DNA of 26,890 bases from Frankiales bacterium (lineage in GTDB: Bacteria > Actinomycetota > Actinomycetes > Mycobacteriales > SCTD01). A program made the translations under genes and the position numbers. Below the pieces are notes generated by a model. It had not been told where the DNA came from and ran no database searches. It saw only the letters and a list, made by a program, of their open reading frames with translations. Location of the stretch: contig JAOPWK010000129.1 of the NCBI GenBank assembly GCA_025965735.1, positions 1-26,890 on the forward strand. The letters are read 5' to 3'. Shown here in pieces: positions 1 to 7,152 of this stretch. Position 1 is the stretch's first letter. Every line of letters starts with the position of its first letter.

Positions 1-600
1 GGGCGCGCCGAGGGCGAGCATCTGCGCGTAGCGCGCGACCTCCTCCTCCAGCTGCTCGGGCGCGACGGCCCGGTTGACCAGCCCGACCTCGGCGGCGCGC
101 TGCGCGTCGAACACCTCGCCGGTGAGCATCAGCTCGTGCGCCGCCCGGGCGGTGAGCCGCGGCAGCACCGGGACGCTGATCACCGCGGGGACCACGCCGA
201 TCCGGACCTCCGTGAAGGCGAAGCTCGCCGCGGTCGAGGCGATCGCGACGTCGCAGGCCGCGACCATCCCGACGCCGCCGGCCCGCGCCGCCCCGGCGAC
301 CTGCGCGACGACGGGCTTCGGCGAGGTCCACAGCGCCTCGAGCAGGGCGGGGAACTCGTTCACGCCCTGAGCGTCCGCGGACCCGCCGCGCGCCTCCTTG
401 AGGTCCATGCCCGCGCAGAACACCCGGCCGGTGTGGGCGAGCACCAGGACGCGGACGGCGTCGTCGGCGACCGCCGTCGCGAGGTGCGCCCCGAGCTCGC
501 GGCGCAGCTGGGCGGACAGCGCGTTGCGGTTGGCCGGCGAGTCGAGCGTGATCGTCGCCACGCCCGTCTGGACCGTCAGGTGCACGAGCTCGTCGGTCAT
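1..600 (-). CDS. Enoyl-CoA hydratase/isomerase family protein (3' end outside window)
   Basis: The first 200 residues of a crotonase-fold protein that acts on acyl-CoA thioesters. Visible are the N-terminal strand with SPANRNALS, the first oxyanion-hole motif FCAGMDL (61-67), the second glycine-rich segment AGGVGMVAACD (107-117) and FTEVRIGVVP (129-138). E131 matches the second catalytic Glu of mitochondrial hydratase (E164), but the position of the first (E144) is not Glu. True hydration activity is therefore uncertain, and it may be an isomerase-type or otherwise specialised member. The ATG start is preceded by GGAGAGG at good spacing. It lies 64 bases downstream of the oxidoreductase gene on the same strand and could be cotranscribed. 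The C-terminal helices are cut off by the window edge. Confidence 0.93.
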   Translation of the reverse strand, partial: MTDELVHLTVQTGVATITLDSPANRNALSAQLRRELGAHLATAVADDAVRVLVLAHTGRVFCAGMDLKEARGGSADAQGVNEFPALLEALWTSPKPVVAQVAGAARAGGVGMVAACDVAIASTAASFAFTEVRIGVVPAVISVPVLPRLTARAAHELMLTGEVFDAQRAAEVGLVNRAVAPEQLEEEVARYAQMLALGAP

Positions 601-609
601 CGCGGGCCT

Positions 610-631
610 CTCCGGGGGCGGCGCGCCGGAG
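610..631 (-). promoter_or_regulatory. Inverted repeat overlapping the RBS of the enoyl-CoA hydratase gene
   Basis: CTCCGG and CCGGAG arms (610-615 and 626-631) surround a GC-rich loop in the 64-base gap between the two genes. The lower arm overlaps the GGAGAGG ribosome binding site (complement of 607-613). A hairpin here could weaken translation or act as a partial terminator. There is no U tract. In DNA this GC-rich the repeat could be chance. Confidence 0.25.
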
Positions 632-664
632 ACCCGACGCCCCGGGCAGAGTACGAGGCGGGGG

Positions 665-1384
665 CTACGTCCTCTGCCGACGGCTGCCGCCGTGCCAGTC
701 CTCCTGGACGCCGACGTCGCCCGCGGGGACGCCCAGCCCCGGCAGCTGCGGGAGCTCGCGCAGGCTCCGCTTCAGCTCCGCGAACCCGCCGAACGACGCG
801 AGCCCGACGACGTGGTCCCACAGCGCCACGGCCTCCTCGTCGGACGGCAGGCGGCTGATGACCGGACCGAAGAACGCGACGCCGTGCGGCGGCTGGAAGT
901 GCAGGATCGGGGTGCCGACGTCCTTGCCCGTCAGCGCCAGCGCCTCGTCGGTCTCGCGCTGCAGGAGCGCGTCGTAGGACGTGTCCTCGAGCGCCTGCGC
1001 GAGGTCCGCGGGCAGGCCCGCCGCCGCGAGCACGGGGGGCAGCGCCTCCCCGGAGTCGAGCAGTGCGGCCAGGGGGGTCGTCCGCGGCGGCTGCTCGAAG
1101 GCGTACTCGCCGCAGGCGGCGTAGAACAGGGCGACGGCGTCCTCGCCGTGCAGCTCGCGGGTGCGCGCGGCGACGCGCAGGAGCCGCAGCCCGGCGGTGT
1201 GGCCCGCCTCGTACTCCGGCGGGAACCGCGCGGCGTAGTCGACGTCCCGGTTGAGCAGCCGCAGGGAGATGAACCGCCACTGCACCCGGTAGTCGCGCTG
1301 CTGCGCGACCGTGCGGACCCACTTGCTGGTCATCCACGCGAACGGGCAGACGGGGTCGAACCAGAAGTGCAGGTCGTCGCTCAT
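665..1384 (-). CDS. DsbA-fold oxidoreductase of the mycothiol-dependent nitroreductase (Rv2466c-like) family
   Basis: A 239-residue thioredoxin-fold protein with a helical insertion, matching the Mycobacterium tuberculosis Rv2466c family in length and layout: WFDPVCPFAWMTS (8-20), then EYEAGH, and near the C-terminus GTPILHF with GVAFFGPVISRLP. Rv2466c uses mycothiol or mycoredoxin-type reduction of a Cys-Pro-Trp-Cys site and reduces nitro compounds. Here the site is C13-P14-F15-A16, so only the nucleophilic Cys remains; a monothiol, mycothiol-dependent mechanism is the likely reading. The ATG overlaps the stop of the upstream DksA-like gene by four bases (ATGA at 1381-1384), so the two are probably translated together. 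The cytoplasmic location is inferred from the lack of a signal peptide. The exact substrate is unknown. Confidence 0.9.
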   Translation of the reverse strand: MSDDLHFWFDPVCPFAWMTSKWVRTVAQQRDYRVQWRFISLRLLNRDVDYAARFPPEYEAGHTAGLRLLRVAARTRELHGEDAVALFYAACGEYAFEQPPRTTPLAALLDSGEALPPVLAAAGLPADLAQALEDTSYDALLQRETDEALALTGKDVGTPILHFQPPHGVAFFGPVISRLPSDEEAVALWDHVVGLASFGGFAELKRSLRELPQLPGLGVPAGDVGVQEDWHGGSRRQRT

Positions 1385-1713
1385 GACCCGAGTCTGGCGC
1401 AGTCGATGCAGGTGCGGGCGGTCGGCCGCGCCTCGAGCCGCTCCACGCCGATCGCTCCACCGCACCGCTCGCACGTCCCGTAGTCCTGCGCGACCAGCGC
1501 CCGCGCGATGTCGGCGCGCGTGCGCTGCAGCTGCTCCACCAGCGCCACCACCTGCTGGCGCTCGAAGGCGATGGTGGTGCCCTCCGGGTCGTGCTCGTCG
1601 TCGGCGTTGCTGTCCCGGCTCGCCGCCACGATCTCGTCGTGCTGCCGGGCGAGGGCGGCGAGCTGGGCGGCGTTGTCGGCCAGCGCCGCCTCGAGCCGCT
1701 CCCGTGCCTCCAC
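1381..1713 (-). CDS. TraR/DksA-like C4 zinc-finger protein
   Basis: A 110-residue protein with an N-terminal helical hairpin (about 1-75) and a C-terminal C4 zinc finger: CERC at 81-84 and CIDC at 102-105. The acidic segment DSNADDEHDPEG (34-45) lies in the hairpin loop, where DksA-type proteins carry the tip that enters the RNA polymerase secondary channel. The length matches short actinobacterial DksA/TraR homologues. The likely role is modulation of transcription initiation, inferred from the family. The GTG start is chosen because it opens the helical hairpin; no good Shine-Dalgarno is visible, and a 7-base inverted repeat lies just upstream. The 3' end overlaps the oxidoreductase start by four bases, so the two probably form a coupled unit. 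Confidence 0.85.
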   Translation of the reverse strand: MEARERLEAALADNAAQLAALARQHDEIVAASRDSNADDEHDPEGTTIAFERQQVVALVEQLQRTRADIARALVAQDYGTCERCGGAIGVERLEARPTARTCIDCARLGS

Positions 1714-1714
1714 C

Positions 1715-1743
1715 CGGCAAGTGTCACCGCAACGCGCTTGCCG
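1715..1743. promoter_or_regulatory. Inverted repeat immediately upstream of the DksA-like gene
   Basis: CGGCAAG (1715-1721) and CTTGCCG (1737-1743) form 7-base perfect arms around 15 bases. A smaller nested repeat, GCAA...TTGC, lies inside and would compete for pairing. It sits directly before the GTG start at 1713, where an operator or a leader hairpin would act. The function is inferred from position only. Confidence 0.3.
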
Positions 1744-1856
1744 CGGCTCCAAGGGTGAGCCGGTGCCGGTGCACCACGTGAGCTTCGACGCCCTCGACCC
1801 GTACGAGATCGGCGTGCGTGACGAGCACGGACGGGTCGCAGCAGCGTCCGCTCGTC

Positions 1857-2080
1857 CGTCCCGCGGTTCAGCCAGCTCACGACCACCTGGCGCTGCTGCA
1901 GCGCCTCGTCGACGGCCGACGCGTGCGGCACGGTCGAGCGGGAGCGCACCGCCAGGCGGGCGCCGCGCGGGTCCTGCGCCTGCACCGCGAGCAGCCGCTC
2001 GACAGCGGGACCACCCCGTCGGCGGGCGGCCCCGCGAGCAGCTGCGCACGCAGACGTGCGGCGTGCACACGGTCCGTCAC
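1857..2080 (-). pseudogene. Truncated, frameshifted remnant of an AlkZ-like winged-helix DNA glycosylase family protein
   Basis: From a GTG at 2080 one frame reads VTDRVHAARLRAQLLAG and PPADGVVP; then, near 1999-2003, the reading continues only in another frame as VERLLAVQAQDPRGARLAV, ending at SWLNRGT. Both parts match the start of the HTH_42 (winged-helix, AlkZ-like) family, where RLLAVQAQDPRGARL and a W-L-N-R-G-T motif are typical. One missing base would restore the frame. After NRGT (1857) the expected continuation (LHLV...) and about 270 further residues, including the glycosylase core, are absent. The rest up to the DksA-like gene shows no recognisable homology. The family assignment is from memory of the motif; the break is seen directly. 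Confidence 0.6.
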
Positions 2081-2154
2081 GGGCGCTCCTGCTCCCTGGT
2101 CAAGAGCGGCCGGCGGTGCCACTCTGGAGCCTGCTGCACGCGGAGGAGGCGACG

Positions 2155-2505
2155 GTGAGGGTCCTGCTGGACGCGGCATCCCGGACGGCCAAGTACGCCC
2201 CGCTGGGTGTCGAGGCGCTGGCCGGCGCGCTGCGCGAGCTGCCGGGGTGGCGCTGCGACGGCAGCCGGCTGGTGCGCACGCTGCGCACGGCCGACGTGTG
2301 GAACCTGCTCGAGCGCGTCGTCGACGTCGAGGAGGAGCTCGACCACCACGCCGACGTCACGCTGGAGAACGGCTGCGTCACCTTCACGCTCTGGACACAC
2401 GTCAAGGACGCGGTCACGGCCGCCGACGTCGAGCTGGCCCAGCGCCTGGACCAGGTCGCGGCCGCCTTCACGCCCGTACGTGCAGCGACTGCAGACCGCG
2501 GATGA
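2155..2505 (+). CDS. Pterin-4a-carbinolamine dehydratase (4a-hydroxytetrahydrobiopterin dehydratase)
   Basis: A 116-residue protein of the PCD/DCoH family, which dehydrates 4a-hydroxytetrahydrobiopterin to quinonoid dihydropterin. Visible are LPGWRCDGSRL (29-39), ELDHHADV (61-68) with the active-site His pair, and TFTLWTH followed by VTAADVELAQRLD (76-99), the family's core strand and helix. The GTG start is chosen because GGAGGAGG lies about six bases upstream and the protein then has normal family length. No aromatic amino acid hydroxylase gene is nearby, so the partner pathway is unknown; many bacterial homologues are orphans of this kind. Its last 38 bases overlap the 3' end of the convergent P450 gene. 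Confidence 0.92.
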   Translation: MRVLLDAASRTAKYAPLGVEALAGALRELPGWRCDGSRLVRTLRTADVWNLLERVVDVEEELDHHADVTLENGCVTFTLWTHVKDAVTAADVELAQRLDQVAAAFTPVRAATADRG

Positions 2506-3658
2506 CGTAGCCCGCCTTCCACTGCGGCTCCTCCACCAGCTCCAGCCTCGGCATCCGCCGCAGCACCGTCCCGAACGACGTCACCAGCTCCAGCCGGGCC
2601 AGCGCCGCGCCCAGGCAGAAGTGCACGCCGGCGCCGAACGAGACGTGCGGGTTGGGGTCGCGCGCGACGTCCAGACGCGCCGGGTCCGCGAACACCGCCG
2701 CGTCGCGGTTCGCGGAGCCGAACAGCAGGCCGAGCTCCGCCCCCCGCGGCACCACCGTGCCGCCGAGCTCGACCTCCTCGAGCACCCACCGCTCGAACAT
2801 CTGCAGCGGCGTGTCCCAGCGCATCAGCTCCTCCACCGCCGTCGGCAGCAGGCTCGGGTCCTCGCGCAGCCGGGCCAGCTCGCCGGGGTTGCGGAACAGC
2901 GACCACCAGCCGTTGCCGGTGACATTCACCGTCGCCTCGTGACCGGCGTTGAGCAGCAGCACGCACGTCCCGACCAGCTCGTCCTCGGTCAGCTCCTCCA
3001 CCTGCGTCAAGGCGGTGATGAGGTCGTCCTGCGGCCGCGCGCGACGCTGCCGGCTCAGGGCGACGAGGTACGCGCCGAACTCCTCGCAGGCTCGTACCGC
3101 CGTCTGCGCCGTCTCCTCCGACGGGTCGAGCTCGTACATCCCGCAGATGTCGGCCGACCACGGTCGCAGCAGGTGCCGGTCGGTCTCCGGCACGCCGAGC
3201 ATCTCTGCGATGACGGTCACCGGCAGCGGCTCGGCGACGACGGACAGCAGGTCGAAGGTGCCGCGCTCCAGCGCCTCGTCGACCAGCTGGTCGGTCACCC
3301 GCTGGACCGTCACGCGCATCCGCTCGACCGTGCGCGGCGTGAAGGCGCGGCTGACCAGCCGGCGCAGCCGGGTGTGCTCCGGCGGCTCCACGTCGAGCAT
3401 CCCGTTGCGGATGACGTGCCAGAACGGCGCGTGCTCCGGCGGCTCCTCGGGTCGCCCCATCTCCGCGTGCGTCGCGACGTGCAGGTAGCTGCGGCCGAGC
3501 CGGCGGTCCCGCAGCAGCGCGTCGACGTCGGCGTGCCGGCTGACCAGCCACTTGTCGGTCGCCTCGTCGTACTGCACCCGCGGCCCCTCGCGCAGCACCG
3601 CGTAGGCGGGGTACGGGTCAGCCACGAAGGCCGGATCGGACGGGGTGAACACGGTCAC
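2468..3658 (-). CDS. Cytochrome P450
   Basis: A 396-residue soluble class I-type bacterial P450 of normal length. Key motifs are present: the I-helix oxygen-activation motif AGHEATVN (238-245), ExxR as E277-L-M-R280, and the haem-binding loop FGAGVHFCLG (341-350) with the proximal ligand C348. The I-helix has Ala where many P450s have Thr before the conserved Thr (AGHEAT rather than AGHETT), which is common in this group. No ferredoxin or ferredoxin reductase gene is adjacent, so electron donors must be encoded elsewhere. The GTG start has no Shine-Dalgarno, but TAGCGT lies six bases before it, a leaderless layout. It is divergent from an MFS exporter 49 bases away. The substrate cannot be predicted. 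Confidence 0.95.
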   Translation of the reverse strand: MTVFTPSDPAFVADPYPAYAVLREGPRVQYDEATDKWLVSRHADVDALLRDRRLGRSYLHVATHAEMGRPEEPPEHAPFWHVIRNGMLDVEPPEHTRLRRLVSRAFTPRTVERMRVTVQRVTDQLVDEALERGTFDLLSVVAEPLPVTVIAEMLGVPETDRHLLRPWSADICGMYELDPSEETAQTAVRACEEFGAYLVALSRQRRARPQDDLITALTQVEELTEDELVGTCVLLLNAGHEATVNVTGNGWWSLFRNPGELARLREDPSLLPTAVEELMRWDTPLQMFERWVLEEVELGGTVVPRGAELGLLFGSANRDAAVFADPARLDVARDPNPHVSFGAGVHFCLGAALARLELVTSFGTVLRRMPRLELVEEPQWKAGYVIRGLQSLHVRA

Positions 3659-3664
3659 GTGGCG

Positions 3665-3670
3665 ACGCTA
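3665..3670 (-). promoter_or_regulatory. Putative leaderless -10 box for the P450 gene
   Basis: TAGCGT (minus strand) matches the actinobacterial TANNNT consensus and ends six bases before the GTG start, so transcription would begin at or next to the start codon. No TTGACA-like -35 is seen. This fits the absence of a ribosome binding site. Confidence 0.45.
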
Positions 3671-3707
3671 GAGGAAGAGGCCGCGGCAGCAGCGGCTTGT
3701 CCTCCTC

Positions 3708-5036
3708 GTGGAACCCCGATCCGACGCCGGGCGCGTCGCCGCGCTGGTCGGGCTGCTGTTCGGCCTGGCCGGCATGGGCAGCGCCGCCGTCGCCGTCACC
3801 CTGCCCGCGATCGCCGACGACCTCGGGCTCACGACGGGCGGCAGCGCCTGGATCATCAGCCTGTACGCGCTGATGCTCGCGGTGGCCACCGCCGTCTACG
3901 GGCGCGTGGCGGACCTGGCGGGCATCCGCCTCCCGCTGACGATCGGCGTCGGGCTGATGGCGTCCGGGGCCGTGCTCGGCGCGCTGGCGCCGACGTACCC
4001 GGTGCTGCTCGCCGCGCGCGTCCTGCAGGGCGCGGGCGCCGCCTCCGTCCCGGTGCTGGGCATGGCGATCGTCAGCGCGAAGTACGCCGGCGCCGTCCGC
4101 ACCGCCGCCCTCGGGCGCGTGGCCGGCACCGCTGCGGCGGTCACCGCGCTCGGCCCGCTGGCAGGCGGTGGCGTGGCCGACCTGCTCTCGTGGCGCGCCG
4201 TGGTCGCCTTCCCCGCGCTCGGCCTGCTGGTCGTCCCGGTGCTGTGGCGGGCGATCCCCACCGACGGCAGCGGCGCCCGGCTGGACCTGCTCGGCGCCCT
4301 GCTGGTCGCCCTCACCGCGGCAGGCGTCGTCCTGCTCGTGCAGTCGCCCTCAGCCGGTGTCGTCGTGGCCATTGCGGGGGCGGTCCTGCTGACCCTCGGC
4401 GTGCCGTCCGTGGTCGCCCGCGTGCAGCGGCGGCCGCACGGCTTCCTGCCGGTGACCGTCGTCCGCAACGCCGCCGTCGTGAAGAGCGCGCTCTCCTCCT
4501 CCGCCGTGCCGGCGGCGTGGTTCGCGCTGCTCATCGCCGTCCCCGCGATCCTGGTCGCCCGCGGCTGGTCGCCGCTGGACGTCGGCCTCGCGCTCGTGCC
4601 GAGCGCCGTCACCGGGATCCTGGCGCCGAAGCTCGCCGCACCGGTGCTGGTGCGCATCGGGGCAGCCCGCTCGCTGGCCGTGTCCGGCTCGCTGGCCGCG
4701 CTCGCCCTGCTGGTCGCTGTGCTGGGAGCCTCCATCCCGTCGCCCGCAGCCGCAGCGCCTGTACTGGTCTTCGCCGTGATGCTGGTGACGTTCGCGTTCG
4801 GGCTGGGTCAGCCCGCGCTGATGGCGGCCGTCAGCGACGCCGTGCCTGCCGAGGTGCGCGGGGTTGCGCTGGGCATCGCGACGCTGGTGTTCCTCGTGGG
4901 CGGCGGCGTCGGGTCGGCGGTCGTGGGCGGGCTCGCCGAGGTGCTCGGCATGCGCACGAGCCTGCTGCTGCTGACCCTGCTGCCGGTCGGCGGCGTGCTG
5001 GTCGTCCTGCCGCGACGGCAGCGCGTCCGCGCCTGA
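3708..5036 (+). CDS. MFS transporter, DHA-type drug exporter family
   Basis: A 442-residue polytopic membrane protein with about 12 hydrophobic segments from residue 10 to 435. After the second helix comes GRVADLAGIRLPL, the motif A region of the major facilitator superfamily. LQGAGAASVPVLGMA (about 105-119) resembles the LQG-x-G-A-A motif of DHA-type drug:H+ antiporters. A role as proton-driven exporter is inferred. The GTG start keeps the first membrane helix whole; the ATG at 3774 would cut it. No Shine-Dalgarno is visible. It is divergent from the P450 gene with only 49 bases between, so co-regulation, with export of a P450 product or substrate, is possible but unproven. Confidence 0.88.
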   Translation: MEPRSDAGRVAALVGLLFGLAGMGSAAVAVTLPAIADDLGLTTGGSAWIISLYALMLAVATAVYGRVADLAGIRLPLTIGVGLMASGAVLGALAPTYPVLLAARVLQGAGAASVPVLGMAIVSAKYAGAVRTAALGRVAGTAAAVTALGPLAGGGVADLLSWRAVVAFPALGLLVVPVLWRAIPTDGSGARLDLLGALLVALTAAGVVLLVQSPSAGVVVAIAGAVLLTLGVPSVVARVQRRPHGFLPVTVVRNAAVVKSALSSSAVPAAWFALLIAVPAILVARGWSPLDVGLALVPSAVTGILAPKLAAPVLVRIGAARSLAVSGSLAALALLVAVLGASIPSPAAAAPVLVFAVMLVTFAFGLGQPALMAAVSDAVPAEVRGVALGIATLVFLVGGGVGSAVVGGLAEVLGMRTSLLLLTLLPVGGVLVVLPRRQRVRA

Positions 5037-5046
5037 CCGTGCTGGA

Positions 5047-5060
5047 CCTGGGGGACCAGG
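5047..5060. terminator. Small hairpin between convergent MFS and helicase genes
   Basis: CCTGG (5047-5051) and CCAGG (5056-5060) form a 5-bp stem with a GGGA loop in the 36-base gap between the two stop codons. There is no T tract on either side. It may serve as a weak bidirectional terminator. Confidence 0.3.
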
Positions 5061-5072
5061 CGAGCCGGAGGG

Positions 5073-6626
5073 TCAGCGGGAGCGGGGCCGCCGGGCTGCT
5101 GCGGGCTGACCTGCGCGTGCGGCCAGCTCCGCGCGGGTGCGCGCCGGACCGGCGCTGGTCGTCGGCTTCGCGCTCTTGGGCTGGCTGCTCTTGGGCTGGC
5201 CGCCCCGCGTGGACGAGCCCTGCGCCCTGGGCTGCCCCTGCGCCTGGCGGGGGCCGCGGGAGCGCTGCTGCTGCGGCGCCTGCTCGGCGACCGGGGCGGG
5301 CTCGACGTACTCCGCCGGCGGCCCGGTCAGAGCGGCGATCTGCGCGTCACCCGGCCGTACCGTCACCGTCGTCGGACGGATCCCGGCCTGCTTGGCCAGC
5401 GTGCGCACCTCCCCCGCCTGGTCGGGCGTGGCGAGGGTGACGACGGTGCCGCCGGCGCCGGCGCGGGCGGTGCGGCCGGAGCGGTGCAGGTACGCCTTGT
5501 GCTCGGTCGGCGGGTCGACGTGCACGACCAGTGCGACGTCGTCGACGTGGATGCCGCGCGCGGCGATGTCGGTCGCGACGAGCACGCGGGTGCTGCCGTC
5601 GGTGAAGGCGGACAGGTTCCGCTCGCGGGCACCCTGGGAGAGGTTGCCGTGCAGCTCGACGGCCGGGATACCGGCCGCCGTCAGCTGCTTGGCGAGCTTC
5701 TTGGCCGTGTGCTTGGTGCGCATGAACAACAGGCTGCGCGCCTGGCCGGAGGCGAGCTCGCGCACGACGTCGGCCTTGTCGGCAGAGGTCACCGCGAAGA
5801 CGTGGTGGGTCATCGTCGAGACCGGCGCGACGGCCGGGTCGACTGAGTGCGTGACCGGGTTGCTGAGGTAGCGCTTCACGAGCACGTCGACGCCGTTGTC
5901 GAGGGTGGCCGAGAAGAGCATCCGCTGGCCGTTCTGCGGCGTGCGGTCGAGCAGCCGCTTGACCGCCGGCAGGAAGCCGAGGTCGGCCATGTGGTCGGCT
6001 TCGTCCAGCACGGTGATCTCGACGCCGGACAGGTCGCAGAAGCCCTGGCCGATGAGGTCCTCGAGCCGGCCAGGGCAAGCGATGAGGACGTCCACGCCGG
6101 GGGCGAGCGCCTTGACCTGGGGGTTCTGGCCGACGCCGCCGAACACGACGGTGCTGGTCAGGCCCGCAGCCTTTGCCAGCGGCTGGACGACCGCGAGGAC
6201 CTGGTTCGCCAGCTCGCGGGTCGGCACCAGCACGAGCGCACGCGCCTGCTTCGGCCGACGGCTGCCGCCGATGAGCCGGGTGACGAGCGGGAGGCTGAAC
6301 GCGAGCGTCTTGCCGCTGCCGGTGCGGCCGCGACCGAGGACGTCCTTGCCGGCCAGGCTGTCCGGCAGCGTGGCGGTCTGGATCGGGAACGGCGCGTCGA
6401 TGCCCTGCGCCGCCAGGCTCGCGACGAGCGCAGCGGGCACGCCGAAGCCGGCGAAGCTGCCGGTCTCGGCGGGCGGGGTGGCGGCGTCCGGCTTGGCTTG
6501 CGGCGACAACGGGCGGGCGACGGGCGCAACCGGCGCGACGGGCGCCGGGGCGGCATGCTCGGCGGTGCCTGCTGCGCGACCGGCACGGCGACGGCGGCGC
6601 GGCGCGCCGGAGCTCTCGACTGACAT
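5073..6626 (-). CDS. DEAD-box ATP-dependent RNA helicase
   Basis: A 517-residue RNA helicase with all core motifs in order: Q motif with Q83, Walker A GRTGSGKT (100-107), PTRELA (135-140), CPGR (184-187, in place of TPGR), DEAD (208-211), SAT (239-241), ARGIH (356-360) and HRSGRTAR (381-388). About 55 basic and Ala/Pro-rich residues precede the core. A basic, Gln/Ser/Pro-rich tail (about 445-517) follows, typical of RNA-binding extensions in bacterial RhlE/CsdA-like helicases. It likely unwinds RNA in ribosome assembly or cold adaptation. The ATG is preceded by an AGGAA element. A hairpin-forming repeat lies in its leader. It is divergent from the thiamine-binding protein gene. Confidence 0.95.
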   Translation of the reverse strand: MSVESSGAPRRRRRAGRAAGTAEHAAPAPVAPVAPVARPLSPQAKPDAATPPAETGSFAGFGVPAALVASLAAQGIDAPFPIQTATLPDSLAGKDVLGRGRTGSGKTLAFSLPLVTRLIGGSRRPKQARALVLVPTRELANQVLAVVQPLAKAAGLTSTVVFGGVGQNPQVKALAPGVDVLIACPGRLEDLIGQGFCDLSGVEITVLDEADHMADLGFLPAVKRLLDRTPQNGQRMLFSATLDNGVDVLVKRYLSNPVTHSVDPAVAPVSTMTHHVFAVTSADKADVVRELASGQARSLLFMRTKHTAKKLAKQLTAAGIPAVELHGNLSQGARERNLSAFTDGSTRVLVATDIAARGIHVDDVALVVHVDPPTEHKAYLHRSGRTARAGAGGTVVTLATPDQAGEVRTLAKQAGIRPTTVTVRPGDAQIAALTGPPAEYVEPAPVAEQAPQQQRSRGPRQAQGQPRAQGSSTRGGQPKSSQPKSAKPTTSAGPARTRAELAARAGQPAAARRPRSR

Positions 6627-6641
6627 GTGTTCCTGACCGTG

Positions 6642-6667
6642 GTGGGGCGGCACCGGGGCGTCCCCAC
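6642..6667 (-). promoter_or_regulatory. Hairpin-forming repeat in the helicase leader
   Basis: GTGGGG and CCCCAC arms with a 14-base GC-rich interval lie about 15 bases upstream of the helicase ATG. Cold-shock helicase mRNAs often have structured leaders, so a control role is possible. The evidence here is only the repeat and its position. Confidence 0.2.
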
Positions 6668-6740
6668 GCGGTGCTCTTGCCGGGTACAAGGTCGCAGCCC
6701 CGGCGTGTGTTCCGGCGCAGGCGCGCGCGAGGATCACCCT

Positions 6741-7043
6741 GTGCTCGTCGCCTTCAGCCTCGCCCCTGCCTCTGCGTCCGAGGACGGCGGTGTCTCCGAG
6801 GCCGTCGCGGAGGTGGTCCGGGTCGTCCGCGCCTCCGGCCTGCCGCACGAGACCAACGCGATGTTCACCAACGTCGAGGGCGAGTGGGAGGAGGTCATGG
6901 CGCTGGTGAAGCAGTGCGTGGACGTCCTCACGGCGCGCTCGCCGCGGGTGTCGCTGGTGCTCAAGGCCGACATCCGGCCCGGGCACACCGGCCAGCTCAG
7001 CGCGAAGGTGCAGCGGGTCGAGGAGCTGCTCGGCGACGACTGA
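6741..7043 (+). CDS. Thiamine-binding protein, MTH1187/YqgV family
   Basis: A 100-residue protein of the ferredoxin-like thiamine-binding family (PF01910). The family signature is clear: GLPHETNAMFTNVEGEWEEV (33-52) and KADIRPGHTGQLSAKVQRVE (75-94). These small cytoplasmic proteins form multimers and bind thiamine or its hydroxymethylpyrimidine part; the precise role in actinomycetes is not settled. The GTG start is chosen because GAGG lies about eight bases upstream and the family's N-terminal strand begins there. No TPP riboswitch-like sequence is seen in the 114-base divergent gap with the helicase gene. A strong hairpin follows the stop. Confidence 0.9.
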   Translation: MLVAFSLAPASASEDGGVSEAVAEVVRVVRASGLPHETNAMFTNVEGEWEEVMALVKQCVDVLTARSPRVSLVLKADIRPGHTGQLSAKVQRVEELLGDD

Positions 7044-7066
7044 AACGCACCCCGCCGCATCCGCTG

Positions 7067-7082
7067 CGCGGCACCTGCCGCG
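7067..7082 (+). terminator. Hairpin downstream of the thiamine-binding protein gene
   Basis: CGCGGC (7067-7072), loop ACCT and GCCGCG (7077-7082) form a perfect 6-bp GC stem 23 bases after the stop codon. There is no T tract, as is usual for high-GC actinobacterial terminators. Confidence 0.4.
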
Positions 7083-7152
7083 GATCGACGCGCACAGGGG
7101 TTGCTCTGCCGGCATCCGGGTTGCCCGCCTCCCCTCGCGGCACACCTCCAGC

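Noticed and set aside
2207..5440. Plus-strand open frame of over 1000 codons across the P450 and MFS genes
   Set aside because: It overlaps several well-supported genes in other frames and has an Arg/Pro/Ala-rich product without recognisable domains.
6627..6740. TPP riboswitch before the thiamine-binding protein gene
   Set aside because: No thi-box-like CTGAGA or ACCTGA elements are visible in the 114-base gap.
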